Virus record (IMG/VR): IMGVR_UViG_3300044638_007036
Span: 1 to 64,000 of that record
DNA length: 64,000 nucleotides
Reading direction: 5' to 3' (one strand)
Origin: a virus
This document shows positions 1-7,930 of this stretch, one piece after another. The notes beneath the pieces are model-generated. The model did not search any database. It was given only the letters and a program-made list of their open reading frames with translations, and was not told where the DNA came from. The position numbers were made by a program, and so were the translations under genes. Every line of letters begins with the position of its first letter. Within the stretch, counting starts at the first letter, position 1.

Positions 1-2
1 CA

Positions 3-296
3 TCAGCTCAGAATGGCTCTGAAGCTCTTGAGTTCTTCTCTCAGAATGGTAAAATGACTATCGTATCTTCTATCTTCGTAAAAGAAGGTAATGCTTACGC
101 TATCAATCATGATCAATTCCTAAGAGTTGGATCTACAGATCTTACTTTCAAAAACCCTCTAAGTAATGAAGATTTCTTCCACTTACTAGAAAACAATGCA
201 GGTGTTGGTATCCGTTGTTACACAAATCAAGCTTTGTTCTGTACAAAGATTGGTCATCAACTAGTATTCACTAACATTGCTCCGGGTGTAGTCTAA
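3..296 (+). CDS. Probable major capsid protein, C-terminal fragment (cut by window edge)
   Basis: The frame is open from base 3, so the start lies upstream. The 97 visible residues form a compact mixed beta domain ending in TNIAPGVV, with no membrane segment or catalytic motif. The gene ends just before a strong hairpin terminator and is followed by fibre and then tail tubular genes, which is where podoviruses carry the major capsid gene. The capsid call rests on position and on the presence of its own terminator, not on a recognised motif. Another virion protein is possible. Confidence 0.5.
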   Translation, partial: SAQNGSEALEFFSQNGKMTIVSSIFVKEGNAYAINHDQFLRVGSTDLTFKNPLSNEDFFHLLENNAGVGIRCYTNQALFCTKIGHQLVFTNIAPGVV

Positions 297-326
297 TTTT
301 CAAACAGTTACGCAATGTAGCTAACA

Positions 327-358
327 AAGGGGAGGCTTCGGCTTCCCCTTTTATTTTA
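327..358 (+). terminator. Rho-independent terminator
   Basis: A 10-bp stem (AAGGGGAGGC/GCTTCCCCTT, one G-U) closes on a TTCG tetraloop and runs into TTATTTTA. It lies 30 nt after the probable capsid stop and would separate capsid from fibre transcription. Confidence 0.9.
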
Positions 359-369
359 TACACTTAAAT

Positions 370-379
370 AACAAATATA
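370..379 (+). promoter_or_regulatory. AACAAATATA leader box (copy 1)
   Basis: This is one of five AACAAAT[A/G] boxes, each 16-30 nt before a + strand start codon in a short intergenic gap. Here it follows the terminator and is 18 nt from the ATG at 398. It is a candidate late-promoter element; that role is inferred from repetition only. Confidence 0.3.
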
Positions 380-397
380 AGTATCGAGGTGTCTAAT

Positions 398-850
398 ATG
401 GCGATAACTTTAATTGTAAATAACACTCCATTTGATTATCCTGAACAAGGAGAACAACAACCTTGGGGAGAAGCAGCCAGCGGTTGGGCTACAGAAGTTA
501 CAGCAGTAATAAACTCGCTTAAAGGTCCTAGTGATATTTTAGAAACCTCCGCACCATTATTGATTAATCAAACAAAAGCAGTAATTCCAAATTTCTTCTT
601 TGATCCCGGTACAGTGGGGGCTTTTTCTGCAAGTGGATTTATCTCTATTGCTGACGAAGTTACGGAGCGTTTTTTAATTGAAGGCAGGAGAAATGGAACA
701 TCTTGGGATTATACTATTGAGGGAATTGGCGACTCTGGAATTAAATTAGAAGTTGAAGATACGGGACAAGTAGTATATACTAGTGGAGTCTTTAGTACAA
801 CGAAAAGTTCATACGTAAAATTTAAAGGCACTGCTCTTATAAAGAAATAA
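398..850 (+). CDS. Small virion/adhesin protein with fibre-type C-terminal domain
   Basis: The protein has 150 residues. I chose the ATG at 398 because GAGGT lies 7 nt upstream; the longer GTG start at 389 would overlap that SD. The N-terminus (NTPFDYPEQGEQQPWGEA) is a glycine/proline-rich phage-structural type. The C-terminal half shares a pattern (D-x-TGQV-x-Y...S...KF) with the end of the giant fibre at 7931-11920, suggesting a common beta-sandwich tip. It is the first gene after the capsid terminator and 8 nt before a fibre adaptor gene. Exact role unknown. Confidence 0.6.
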   Translation: MAITLIVNNTPFDYPEQGEQQPWGEAASGWATEVTAVINSLKGPSDILETSAPLLINQTKAVIPNFFFDPGTVGAFSASGFISIADEVTERFLIEGRRNGTSWDYTIEGIGDSGIKLEVEDTGQVVYTSGVFSTTKSSYVKFKGTALIKK

Positions 851-858
851 AGGCTATA

Positions 859-1965
859 ATGTCAAATATATTTACTAGATTTTTTAAAGGATTAATTCTC
901 AGAGGTGAAACTTCTGATCCATCTGATAATATCGAAGGATCTATTTTTCATAATAGTAGTGACGGAAGATTAAAAACTTATATCGAAGGAGCTGTTAGAC
1001 AGATATTAACTAATAGCCAAGGACAAACCCTTACCAATAAAACAATCAATGTCAGTAATAATACTGTCGTAACAACGGCTGTAGGTAATCTTTCTAGTAC
1101 AGAATTAAACGCAGCACTGAACGAATTGCAGACAGATATAGATACTAGAGTAATTGGTCCGACAAGTTCTGTAGATAACCAAGTAGCCAGATTTGATGGA
1201 ACTACAGGTAAACTAATAGACTCTGTATCTGGGAGTACGTTGTCAGATACCGGAATTATGGCTTCTAGCCAATTCCAAGCAGATTTAGCTCTTCTAACAA
1301 ATCGAGCACTTGTTTTACAAGGAAGTGTGGCTAATATATCTACTGGTTCTAACGTAGTCCTAGCTTCTAATTCATACGCAAGATTACGACTTACGGGGGT
1401 AGGATTAGTATCTATCGGAGGTATAGCTACTCCAACATCAGGAAGATTATTTATCTTAAGTAATGAAACTGGTGGAGATATTACAATAGTACACGATGAT
1501 TCTACAGTAGCTGAAATTTCAAATAGATTTTATACTCCAGATGGGACTGACTTTACTTTTAAAAATAATTCAATGATTTGGTATATGTATACAGATACTA
1601 TAAACCGACATGTAATTATTTCTGGAGGAACAAGCACTACTAGTGGAGGCGGTGGAGGCGGAGGTGGTGGAATAAGTTATGCTAGTATTAGTATTTCCGC
1701 ATTAAATATTGATTGGAGTTTAGGAACTACGTATTATAAAACCATTTCCTCGAATACATCATTTACCTTTTCAAATCTTGTTGAGGGAAAAACAATAACA
1801 GTGATAATTACAGGAGATAGTTCTGATCGTATTATAACATTCCCATCTACTAAACAGGCTGCTGGATATTTAGAAAGTGTAGTTTATCAAAACACCACTA
1901 CAATATATACTTTTACTAGAACCAATGGAATAACTTACTGTAGTTCATTTTCTGGAGTTATCTGA
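859..1965 (+). CDS. Tail fibre adaptor protein A (paralogue of 4697-5860)
   Basis: The protein has 368 residues. The first ~90 (FTRFFKGLILRGET..., ...NLSSTELNAALNELQTDIDTRV) are closely paralogous to the protein at 4697-5860. The two also share a C-terminal module (DWSLG-x2-YYK-x-IS-x-N-x-x-FTFSNL). A run of nine glycines near residue 265 acts as a hinge before that module. The stop overlaps the ATG of the next gene (TGATG), so it is translationally coupled to a beta-propeller protein. The N-terminal block probably docks on the virion and the C-terminal block on the partner; this is inferred from the duplicated gene pair. Confidence 0.65.
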   Translation: MSNIFTRFFKGLILRGETSDPSDNIEGSIFHNSSDGRLKTYIEGAVRQILTNSQGQTLTNKTINVSNNTVVTTAVGNLSSTELNAALNELQTDIDTRVIGPTSSVDNQVARFDGTTGKLIDSVSGSTLSDTGIMASSQFQADLALLTNRALVLQGSVANISTGSNVVLASNSYARLRLTGVGLVSIGGIATPTSGRLFILSNETGGDITIVHDDSTVAEISNRFYTPDGTDFTFKNNSMIWYMYTDTINRHVIISGGTSTTSGGGGGGGGGISYASISISALNIDWSLGTTYYKTISSNTSFTFSNLVEGKTITVIITGDSSDRIITFPSTKQAAGYLESVVYQNTTTIYTFTRTNGITYCSSFSGVI

Positions 1966-4679
1966 TGAGTGATTATTTAAAAAGTAAAAAGTTTAGTTCT
2001 TTTACTCTCAATACATCTTACATCGGACCTACTTTTTATCTTACCACTACGGGCACTTCTCGATCTTTATCAACTCCTAGTGTTAACTTATATTCTTCTA
2101 ATCTAGGAAATTTATATTTCTATAATCCCGAATCTCTTGCGACAAGTGGATTTATTGATAACAATAAGATAATAGGCTTAGTTAATTTACAAAAATTTAA
2201 ATCAACTTCTTCTCCTTCCCCCGGTGTCTTTGAGAATGCTCTAATTAGTCCAGACGCTATATTTAACGATAGTATTAAAGAAGGAAAGGTATCTAATTTT
2301 TATAGAATAGTTGAAAAAGAAACTTATTCTCCGACTTATAATTTTGGTCTTTATATTTCTCTTTCCGACGCTACTAACTATGGTGGTACAAGTTGTAAAT
2401 ATTTTATAAAATTATTGGAAAACGGTACTCCGGACGACATATTTAATCAGCAAGCAGTTTTTAATTTTGATCCTTTTTCTGGAACTACCACTTATTATTT
2501 CAATTCTCTTATAAATGCCATACAAACCCAGTTAGACGGAAAAATATTACTTGGTGGTAGTTTTACTAATTATAAAAGTGCGGGCAATAATCGCCTTATA
2601 AGACTTAACATAAACGGAAGTTTAGATACAGCCTTCTCTACAAATGCTAATGCTGCTCTTAGTAGCGTCACAAATATTTTTGATATTCAAATTCAGTCTG
2701 ATGGAAAAATAATAATAGCCTGTAATGAATCTATTCTTAAATTTAAAAGATTAAATACAAATGGAACTGAAGACACTACTTATTATACCAATAGTTCAGC
2801 CGTAGGTATTAATGTTACAGGTTCTGCGAGTGGTGTCAGAACTTATTTACAACCTGATGGCAAGCTTATTGTTTTTGGAGGAAGCCTTAATCATCTTGTT
2901 TATGGAAGTTGCTATATTCTGAGATTAAATACCAATGGCACTGAAGACACTAGTTTTACAAATAGTGTTACTCGACCGTCTGGAATAAACGCTTTTAATG
3001 GTAACATTCGATCTGTTATTCAATATGGCGGTAAATTATATTTTGGGGGTAGATTTACTGAGTGGACCACTAATCCTGTAAATCAAGGACTATCGTATTT
3101 AATATCATTTAATTCTGACCTTACTTTGAATTCAACATTTAATAATGTTGCAGTTAGAAGTGGAACGACTCCACTTTTATCCATAAGCAATGCTTCTACT
3201 AATCCCATTCAACTGACAACATCTGTTAGCGGATTATTGATAGTAACTGGTAGTTTTATTAATTATAAAAATATAAAGTTTTTAAATAATTGCATTTTTC
3301 TTTCTCCCTCTACAGGAGAATTATCTATTGAAAATTCTAAAAGAGTTGTTAATTATGGAACTAGAACAAGAAAGTTTCATGGAGCTATTAATAGAATTAA
3401 ATACTCTAGTGCTGATGATAGCTATGTAGTAGGGGGGAATTTTCTTAATTATGGAGAGCTTTTATATTCCTCTACGGATAATCTGGCATCCAATACTCGA
3501 TCAAGTTATTTAGTTAAGTTAAACAGTGACGGCACTTCAAATAATTCTTTTAATACTAATTGTGTTTATTTAGGAGCATCCAGATTTAATAACATTGTTT
3601 CAGATATTGCCGTTCAAGGTGATGGGAAGGTTAATCTGGCGGGTAGCTTCACAAGTGTCAGTTATGCTGACATAGGACCTAGTAATATAAATAATATAAG
3701 ATATTTTCTAAGACTAAATCCAGACGGGACTCCAGACCAATCATTTATTCTTAATTCAAGCGTTGTTTTTAGTTCTGGAACTTATGTTTCAAGATTTTCC
3801 AGTACTGTTGCAAGAGTTCTTGTATTATCAAATGGTAAAATTTTAGTAAGTGGGGCTTTTACGAATTATACTGGAAGCGCAGGAGGAACTGTCACAGGAC
3901 TAAGTAGATATATTAGACTGAATGCAGATGGTACAGAGGATAGAGCATATAACGATATTGCAACAAGAAGTGGAACTACTGCGAAGTTTAGTTCTACGAT
4001 AAATGCTATTTGTGAGCTTTCTTCGGGTCAAGTTATTGTGGGTGGTGCTTTTACTAACTATGGCGGCGTTACTGGATATTCTAGGCTTATTATTTTAAGT
4101 GCTTCCGGTGCTATTACTGCTGCGGAAACTTCTTTTATAAATAACGCAATTGTAACTGGTACAACTGCGAAATTTTCTAGTGGTGCAATTACTTCAGTAG
4201 TTGAGCAGCCAGATGGAAAAATACTTATTGGAGGATCATTCTCTAATTATGGAGGAATTTCAGGTGTAAATTGCTTTATTAGATTAAATGCTGATGGAAC
4301 ATTAGATTCCTCGTTTGTGAATAACGCAAGTGTCATCGGTACTGCTCCTAAATTTGTTCTTGGACAAGTGGACAATATAACAATTGATTCAGACGGTACT
4401 ATTTTAGTTGGAGGAAATTTCAATTATGCTCCTGATGGAGTTAGTGTTTCTTACAGAAGATTTATGAAATTTAATTCAGATGGAACTGTTAATACTTCTT
4501 TTATGAATAATTGTCGATTTAGTAATACTTACACTACTAATGTAGCTTCATGTCTAATTTCTGATGAAAAATACCTTGTTGGTGGAAACTTTACTAATTA
4601 TCATGATGAAAGATCTTATCTTGATTATGATAAATTTGATTATTTTGTTATTCTTGATAGAAATGGTAATATAGATTAA
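1965..4679 (+). CDS. Delta-60-type beta-propeller adhesin
   Basis: The protein has 904 residues built almost wholly of repeats of the form QPDGKI-[IL]-x-GG-x-FTNY...RLN-x-DGT-x-D-x-[ST]F, typical of delta-60 (DUF5122-like) propeller repeats. I see more than ten units from about residue 170 to the end. There is no enzyme motif. It is coupled to the upstream adaptor by a 1-nt overlap and followed after 17 nt by a second adaptor. The likely role is receptor binding at the tip of a fibre. Such repeats are common in secreted bacterial surface proteins, so domain exchange with hosts is plausible. Confidence 0.75.
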   Translation: MSDYLKSKKFSSFTLNTSYIGPTFYLTTTGTSRSLSTPSVNLYSSNLGNLYFYNPESLATSGFIDNNKIIGLVNLQKFKSTSSPSPGVFENALISPDAIFNDSIKEGKVSNFYRIVEKETYSPTYNFGLYISLSDATNYGGTSCKYFIKLLENGTPDDIFNQQAVFNFDPFSGTTTYYFNSLINAIQTQLDGKILLGGSFTNYKSAGNNRLIRLNINGSLDTAFSTNANAALSSVTNIFDIQIQSDGKIIIACNESILKFKRLNTNGTEDTTYYTNSSAVGINVTGSASGVRTYLQPDGKLIVFGGSLNHLVYGSCYILRLNTNGTEDTSFTNSVTRPSGINAFNGNIRSVIQYGGKLYFGGRFTEWTTNPVNQGLSYLISFNSDLTLNSTFNNVAVRSGTTPLLSISNASTNPIQLTTSVSGLLIVTGSFINYKNIKFLNNCIFLSPSTGELSIENSKRVVNYGTRTRKFHGAINRIKYSSADDSYVVGGNFLNYGELLYSSTDNLASNTRSSYLVKLNSDGTSNNSFNTNCVYLGASRFNNIVSDIAVQGDGKVNLAGSFTSVSYADIGPSNINNIRYFLRLNPDGTPDQSFILNSSVVFSSGTYVSRFSSTVARVLVLSNGKILVSGAFTNYTGSAGGTVTGLSRYIRLNADGTEDRAYNDIATRSGTTAKFSSTINAICELSSGQVIVGGAFTNYGGVTGYSRLIILSASGAITAAETSFINNAIVTGTTAKFSSGAITSVVEQPDGKILIGGSFSNYGGISGVNCFIRLNADGTLDSSFVNNASVIGTAPKFVLGQVDNITIDSDGTILVGGNFNYAPDGVSVSYRRFMKFNSDGTVNTSFMNNCRFSNTYTTNVASCLISDEKYLVGGNFTNYHDERSYLDYDKFDYFVILDRNGNID

Positions 4680-4696
4680 AATAAATAGGAAATAAA

Positions 4697-5860
4697 ATGG
4701 CAAACGTGTTTAAACGATTCGTAAAGGGCATTTTACTTGCGGGAGAAACTACGGTTCCTTCCGACAATAAGAATGGCTCTATTTTTTATCATTCTTCAGA
4801 TAGTAGAATAAAAACCTACGTAGAAGACGCTGTTAGAGAGATTGTAACGAATTCTCAAAATCAAAACCTTACAAACAAAACAATTAGTGCTAGTAGTAAT
4901 AGTATACTAACTGCCGCCTCAGGTAACTTGTCTAGTACAGAGCTAAATGCAGCATTATCCGAATTACAAAGTGATATTGATACAAGAGTAAGTCAAGCTG
5001 CATTAACAGCACATATTAATGATTTTTCAGGTGCTCACGATGCAGCAGCTATTTCTTTTGATAAACTACCATATACGATAACTTCCAATGATGTTCAAGG
5101 TGCTATTGGAGAAACTTGGGTTACTTTGCAAGGACATATTGCGGATTCTTCAGATGCTCACGATGCTTCTGCTATTTCAGTAATTCCATCTGGTACACTT
5201 GCATCTACTGATGTACAAGCAGCTTTACAAGAACTTCAAACTGACGTAGACTCTAGAGTTACTACTGCGTCTAATGTGGGAACCGGATCTGGAGTTTTCA
5301 AACAAAAAAGCGGATCTACTCTGGAGTTAAAATCCTTGTCAGCAGGGTCTAACATTACCATTACAGAAGTTGGAGATTCACTTCAATTATCTGCATCTGG
5401 TACAATAGGCGTAAATGACGCTACAACTTCAGTTAAAGGTATTTTAAAATTAGCTGGAGATCTTAGCGGCACAGCAGATTTACCCACAGTCGTCAGCGCA
5501 ACAACTTCTACTAAAGGCATTGTTAAACTAGCAGGAGATCTTGGGGGTACAGCAGATTTACCTAAAATTATTAAGCCTACTTCTACAGTGTCTTTGCTGG
5601 ATGTGGATTGGAGTTTAGGATATGTTCACTACAAGGAGATATCTGCAAATTCCACATTTACATTTTCAAATCTAGAAGATGGAAAAATAATATCATTAAT
5701 AATAAAAAATACGGGAGCAGCTACGTATAATATAACTTTACCTACAGTAATTAAAACTGCTTCTATGGATTTAACAATACAAGCAGGAAAGCAAAACGTG
5801 TATACTTTTATAGCAACAAGTACGAGTGTCTACGCTACGGCTGTGACACAAATGGCATAG
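4697..5860 (+). CDS. Tail fibre adaptor protein B (paralogue of 859-1965)
   Basis: The protein has 387 residues. Its N-terminus (FKRFVKGILLAGETT...) and C-terminal module (DWSLGYVHYKEISANSTFTF) match those of the 859-1965 protein. The middle differs and carries typical fibre sequence: HIN-DFSGAHDA, STDVQAALQELQTDVDSRV and two copies of TxSxKGIxKLAGDL-x-GTADLP. It is followed after 3 nt by another propeller protein, so the adaptor + propeller arrangement is duplicated. The SD is AATAGGAAATAAA ahead of the ATG. Confidence 0.7.
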   Translation: MANVFKRFVKGILLAGETTVPSDNKNGSIFYHSSDSRIKTYVEDAVREIVTNSQNQNLTNKTISASSNSILTAASGNLSSTELNAALSELQSDIDTRVSQAALTAHINDFSGAHDAAAISFDKLPYTITSNDVQGAIGETWVTLQGHIADSSDAHDASAISVIPSGTLASTDVQAALQELQTDVDSRVTTASNVGTGSGVFKQKSGSTLELKSLSAGSNITITEVGDSLQLSASGTIGVNDATTSVKGILKLAGDLSGTADLPTVVSATTSTKGIVKLAGDLGGTADLPKIIKPTSTVSLLDVDWSLGYVHYKEISANSTFTFSNLEDGKIISLIIKNTGAATYNITLPTVIKTASMDLTIQAGKQNVYTFIATSTSVYATAVTQMA

Positions 5861-5863
5861 TAT

Positions 5864-6811
5864 ATGGCAATGATACCTTTTTCATATTTGTCAGGCAGCT
5901 CCATTCCATTAGGAGAAACATGGACTGTAAGTGCTGGGCTTCCCTATGAGTGGTTTTCAGTAGCTTATGGGAATGGAAGATTTGTTTCTACGGGAAAAGA
6001 TAGAATAGCAATGTCATCCACCGACGGAATTAATTGGACATTTTCTACAATACCTAAGTACCCATTATCGGCTGATCAAAGTTTTTCAAATTTAGTATTT
6101 GGTAACGATAAATTTGTAGCTACTACGTCTGCTGGAGTGGAAAAATTTGCTTGGTCTTATGATGGAATAACTTGGAATAAAGTACTTAATTCATTTGAAA
6201 ATGCTGCTGGAGCTTGGCTTTCTTCTACTTATGGAAACGGTAAATTTATTATTTTAGGGTCTAATGGAGTAGGTGCAGTTTCTTCAAACGGAATAAATTG
6301 GACTCAAATTTCTTTGCCACAAGCAAATTCTTGGCGTGGAGTTACTTACGGAAACGGAATATTTGCTGCAGTATCTTCAGATGGAACAAACAGGGTAATG
6401 ACATCTGTTGACGGGGTAACTTGGACATTAAGAAATGCAGCAGCAAACAACAATTGGAATAAAGTTGCTTTTGGGAATGGAGTATTTGTGGCAGTATCAG
6501 GAGAGAGCGCATTTAATACAAGTCCTCAAAGGATAATGATTTCTTCAGACGGAACAAATTGGAGTATGGTTACATCTAGCAACATAAGAGTATGGGGTAA
6601 TGCAATATTTGCAGACGGGCTATTTGTAATAATGGCGACTCCTTATGGATTTGATGGAGTAGGCTATTTAATGACATCTACAGACGGATTAAATTGGACT
6701 CCAAGAAATATTCCCGGTTATGAGTATACTTGGAGAGGTATTACATATGGACAAGGAAAATTTTTAGCTGTATCTAATACAGGAACGAATAGAGTAATGA
6801 CTGCAATTTAA
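5864..6811 (+). CDS. Asp-box-like beta-propeller adhesin
   Basis: The protein has 315 residues with about seven repeats pairing YGNG-x-FVAV with SSDG-x-NWT (for example SSTDGINWT, SYDGITWN, SVDGVTWT, SSDGTNWS, STDGLNWT), the pattern of BNR/Asp-box propellers. No catalytic sialidase residues are evident. It follows fibre adaptor B with 3 nt spacing. It is probably an interchangeable receptor-binding head, unrelated in repeat type to the delta-60 propeller upstream. Confidence 0.7.
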   Translation: MAMIPFSYLSGSSIPLGETWTVSAGLPYEWFSVAYGNGRFVSTGKDRIAMSSTDGINWTFSTIPKYPLSADQSFSNLVFGNDKFVATTSAGVEKFAWSYDGITWNKVLNSFENAAGAWLSSTYGNGKFIILGSNGVGAVSSNGINWTQISLPQANSWRGVTYGNGIFAAVSSDGTNRVMTSVDGVTWTLRNAAANNNWNKVAFGNGVFVAVSGESAFNTSPQRIMISSDGTNWSMVTSSNIRVWGNAIFADGLFVIMATPYGFDGVGYLMTSTDGLNWTPRNIPGYEYTWRGITYGQGKFLAVSNTGTNRVMTAI

Positions 6812-6821
6812 AGGATAATAT

Positions 6822-7004
6822 ATGCCAGCAAAAAGTAAAGCACAGTTTAGATTAATGAAAGCAGCAGAAACTAATCCTGAGTTTGCTAAAAAAGTAGGAA
6901 TTAGTCAAGAAACTGCAAAAGAATTTACTAAAGGTAACGTAGGTAAAAAACGATTTAAGAAACTAAAAGAAAAACTTGGATGCAAAAAGTGCTCCGAAGA
7001 ATAG
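6822..7004 (+). CDS. Small basic protein with RFKKLKEKLGC motif
   Basis: The protein has 60 residues. The N-terminus MPAKSKAQFRLM resembles a small phage protein family beginning MPAKSKAQQRFM. Residues 44-54 (RFKKLKEKLGC) belong to a motif repeated at the ends of four other proteins in the window. It is lysine-rich with three cysteines near the end (LGCKKCSEE). It is first of four short basic genes packed between fibre genes, so late expression and virion association are likely. Function unknown; packaged cargo is one possibility. Confidence 0.6.
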   Translation: MPAKSKAQFRLMKAAETNPEFAKKVGISQETAKEFTKGNVGKKRFKKLKEKLGCKKCSEE

Positions 7005-7005
7005 T

Positions 7006-7143
7006 ATGAATAAACCAGCAGATCCTAAATTATACTCTAGAGTAAAACTTGAAGCTAAGAAAAAGTTTAGAGTGTTTCCTTCAGCATATGCCTCTGCTTG
7101 GATAGTAAAAGAATATAAGAAACGTGGCGGTACTTACCGATGA
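7006..7143 (+). CDS. Small basic protein, 'YSRVKxEAKKKF...YPSAYASAW' family
   Basis: This 45-residue ORF has a recognisable conserved phage/viral pattern: LYSRVKLEAKKKFRVFPSAYASAWIVKEYKKRGGTY. In other phages this block occurs alone or beside the CRPSKR block of the next gene. It starts 1 nt after the preceding stop and its stop overlaps the next ATG (ATGA), supporting translation. It carries no RFKKLR tag. Molecular function is not known to me. Confidence 0.65.
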   Translation: MNKPADPKLYSRVKLEAKKKFRVFPSAYASAWIVKEYKKRGGTYR

Positions 7144-7391
7144 AAGGATTAAAAAGATGGTTTGCTGAAAAGTGGACTGATCAAAAAGGAAATGAATGCG
7201 GCTCTGGTAAGTTAAAAAACGTACCTAAATGTCGTCCTTCTAAACGCATCACTAGTAACACTCCTAAGACTTGGAGAGAGCTTTCTCCAGCTCAAAAGAA
7301 GCGAGCTGTAGCTGATAAAAACAAAGCTACAAGAGAAGGAAGACAGTTTGGCAAAGTTAGATTTGAAAAACTAAGAAAGAGGCTATCGTGA
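7140..7391 (+). CDS. Small basic protein, DUF5872-like, with C-terminal RFEKLRKRL tag
   Basis: The protein has 83 residues. KRWFAEKWTDQKGNECGSG...KCRPSKRITSNTPKTW is a conserved block I associate with DUF5872-like proteins of phages and large viruses; the family name is from memory. The last ten residues (74-83) are RFEKLRKRLS, matching the tag of the kinase and metalloprotease at 57-59 kb. ATGA overlap with the previous gene; a GTG-started gene follows with 4-nt overlap. Basic charge suggests nucleic-acid or packaging association. Function unknown. Confidence 0.65.
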   Translation: MKGLKRWFAEKWTDQKGNECGSGKLKNVPKCRPSKRITSNTPKTWRELSPAQKKRAVADKNKATREGRQFGKVRFEKLRKRLS

Positions 7392-7633
7392 GATTTAAAA
7401 AACTAAGAGATACTTTGGGATGTAATAGTCCCAGAAGAACCCCGGGGGAACGTAAAAAATTTGTGGTGAAAGCTTGCGAAAATGGACAAGAAAAAATTGT
7501 ACGTTTTGGCGATCCTAATATGAAAATTAAAAAACATATACCAGAAAGACGTAAAAGTTTTAGAGCAAGACATAAATGTGATCAAAAGAATACTAAACTT
7601 TCAGCTCGATATTGGAGTTGTAAGAAATGGTAA
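7388..7633 (+). CDS. Small basic protein beginning with RFKKLR tag
   Basis: The protein has 81 residues with a GTG start and GAGG 6 nt upstream. It opens with MRFKKLRDTLGC, so the tag found at C-termini elsewhere is N-terminal here. The rest (KKFVVKACENGQEKIVRFGDPNM..., SFRARHKCD...ARYWSCKKW) is a conserved small-protein pattern that I recognise from phages but cannot assign a function. Three cysteines and many Arg/Lys. At DNA level the tag repeats, with one mismatch, the end of the preceding gene. Confidence 0.65.
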   Translation: MRFKKLRDTLGCNSPRRTPGERKKFVVKACENGQEKIVRFGDPNMKIKKHIPERRKSFRARHKCDQKNTKLSARYWSCKKW

Positions 7634-7926
7634 AAAAAATTAAAAATAAAAAAAAAGAAGTAGAGATACTAAAAGAAACTAATATATTTGATAAAATTCA
7701 AAAAGAAGGCATACCTATAGTTTTGTTTCAAGATCCTATACACAAAACTCCAAGTATATCGCTAACTTTATTAATTATATCTTTTTGTCTTAGTATTTTT
7801 GCTTTAATAAACAAATTTACTAAGATAGTAGATGGTGTAGATATTGATAATACTCTTGAATTATTCATTATTTGCGCATCATTATATTTTGGAAGATCAT
7901 TTTCTAAAAAAATAAATAGGGAGTAG
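7627..7926 (+). CDS. Membrane protein, holin-like topology
   Basis: The protein has 99 residues with a charged N-terminus (KKIKNKKKEVE), two predicted membrane segments (about residues 44-62 and 76-90) and a basic C-terminus (KKINRE). It overlaps the preceding stop by 7 nt and sits just before the giant fibre gene. Two-TM proteins with charged ends are often phage holins or inner-membrane factors, but no family motif is visible. Confidence 0.6.
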   Translation: MVKKIKNKKKEVEILKETNIFDKIQKEGIPIVLFQDPIHKTPSISLTLLIISFCLSIFALINKFTKIVDGVDIDNTLELFIICASLYFGRSFSKKINRE

Positions 7927-7930
7927 TATT

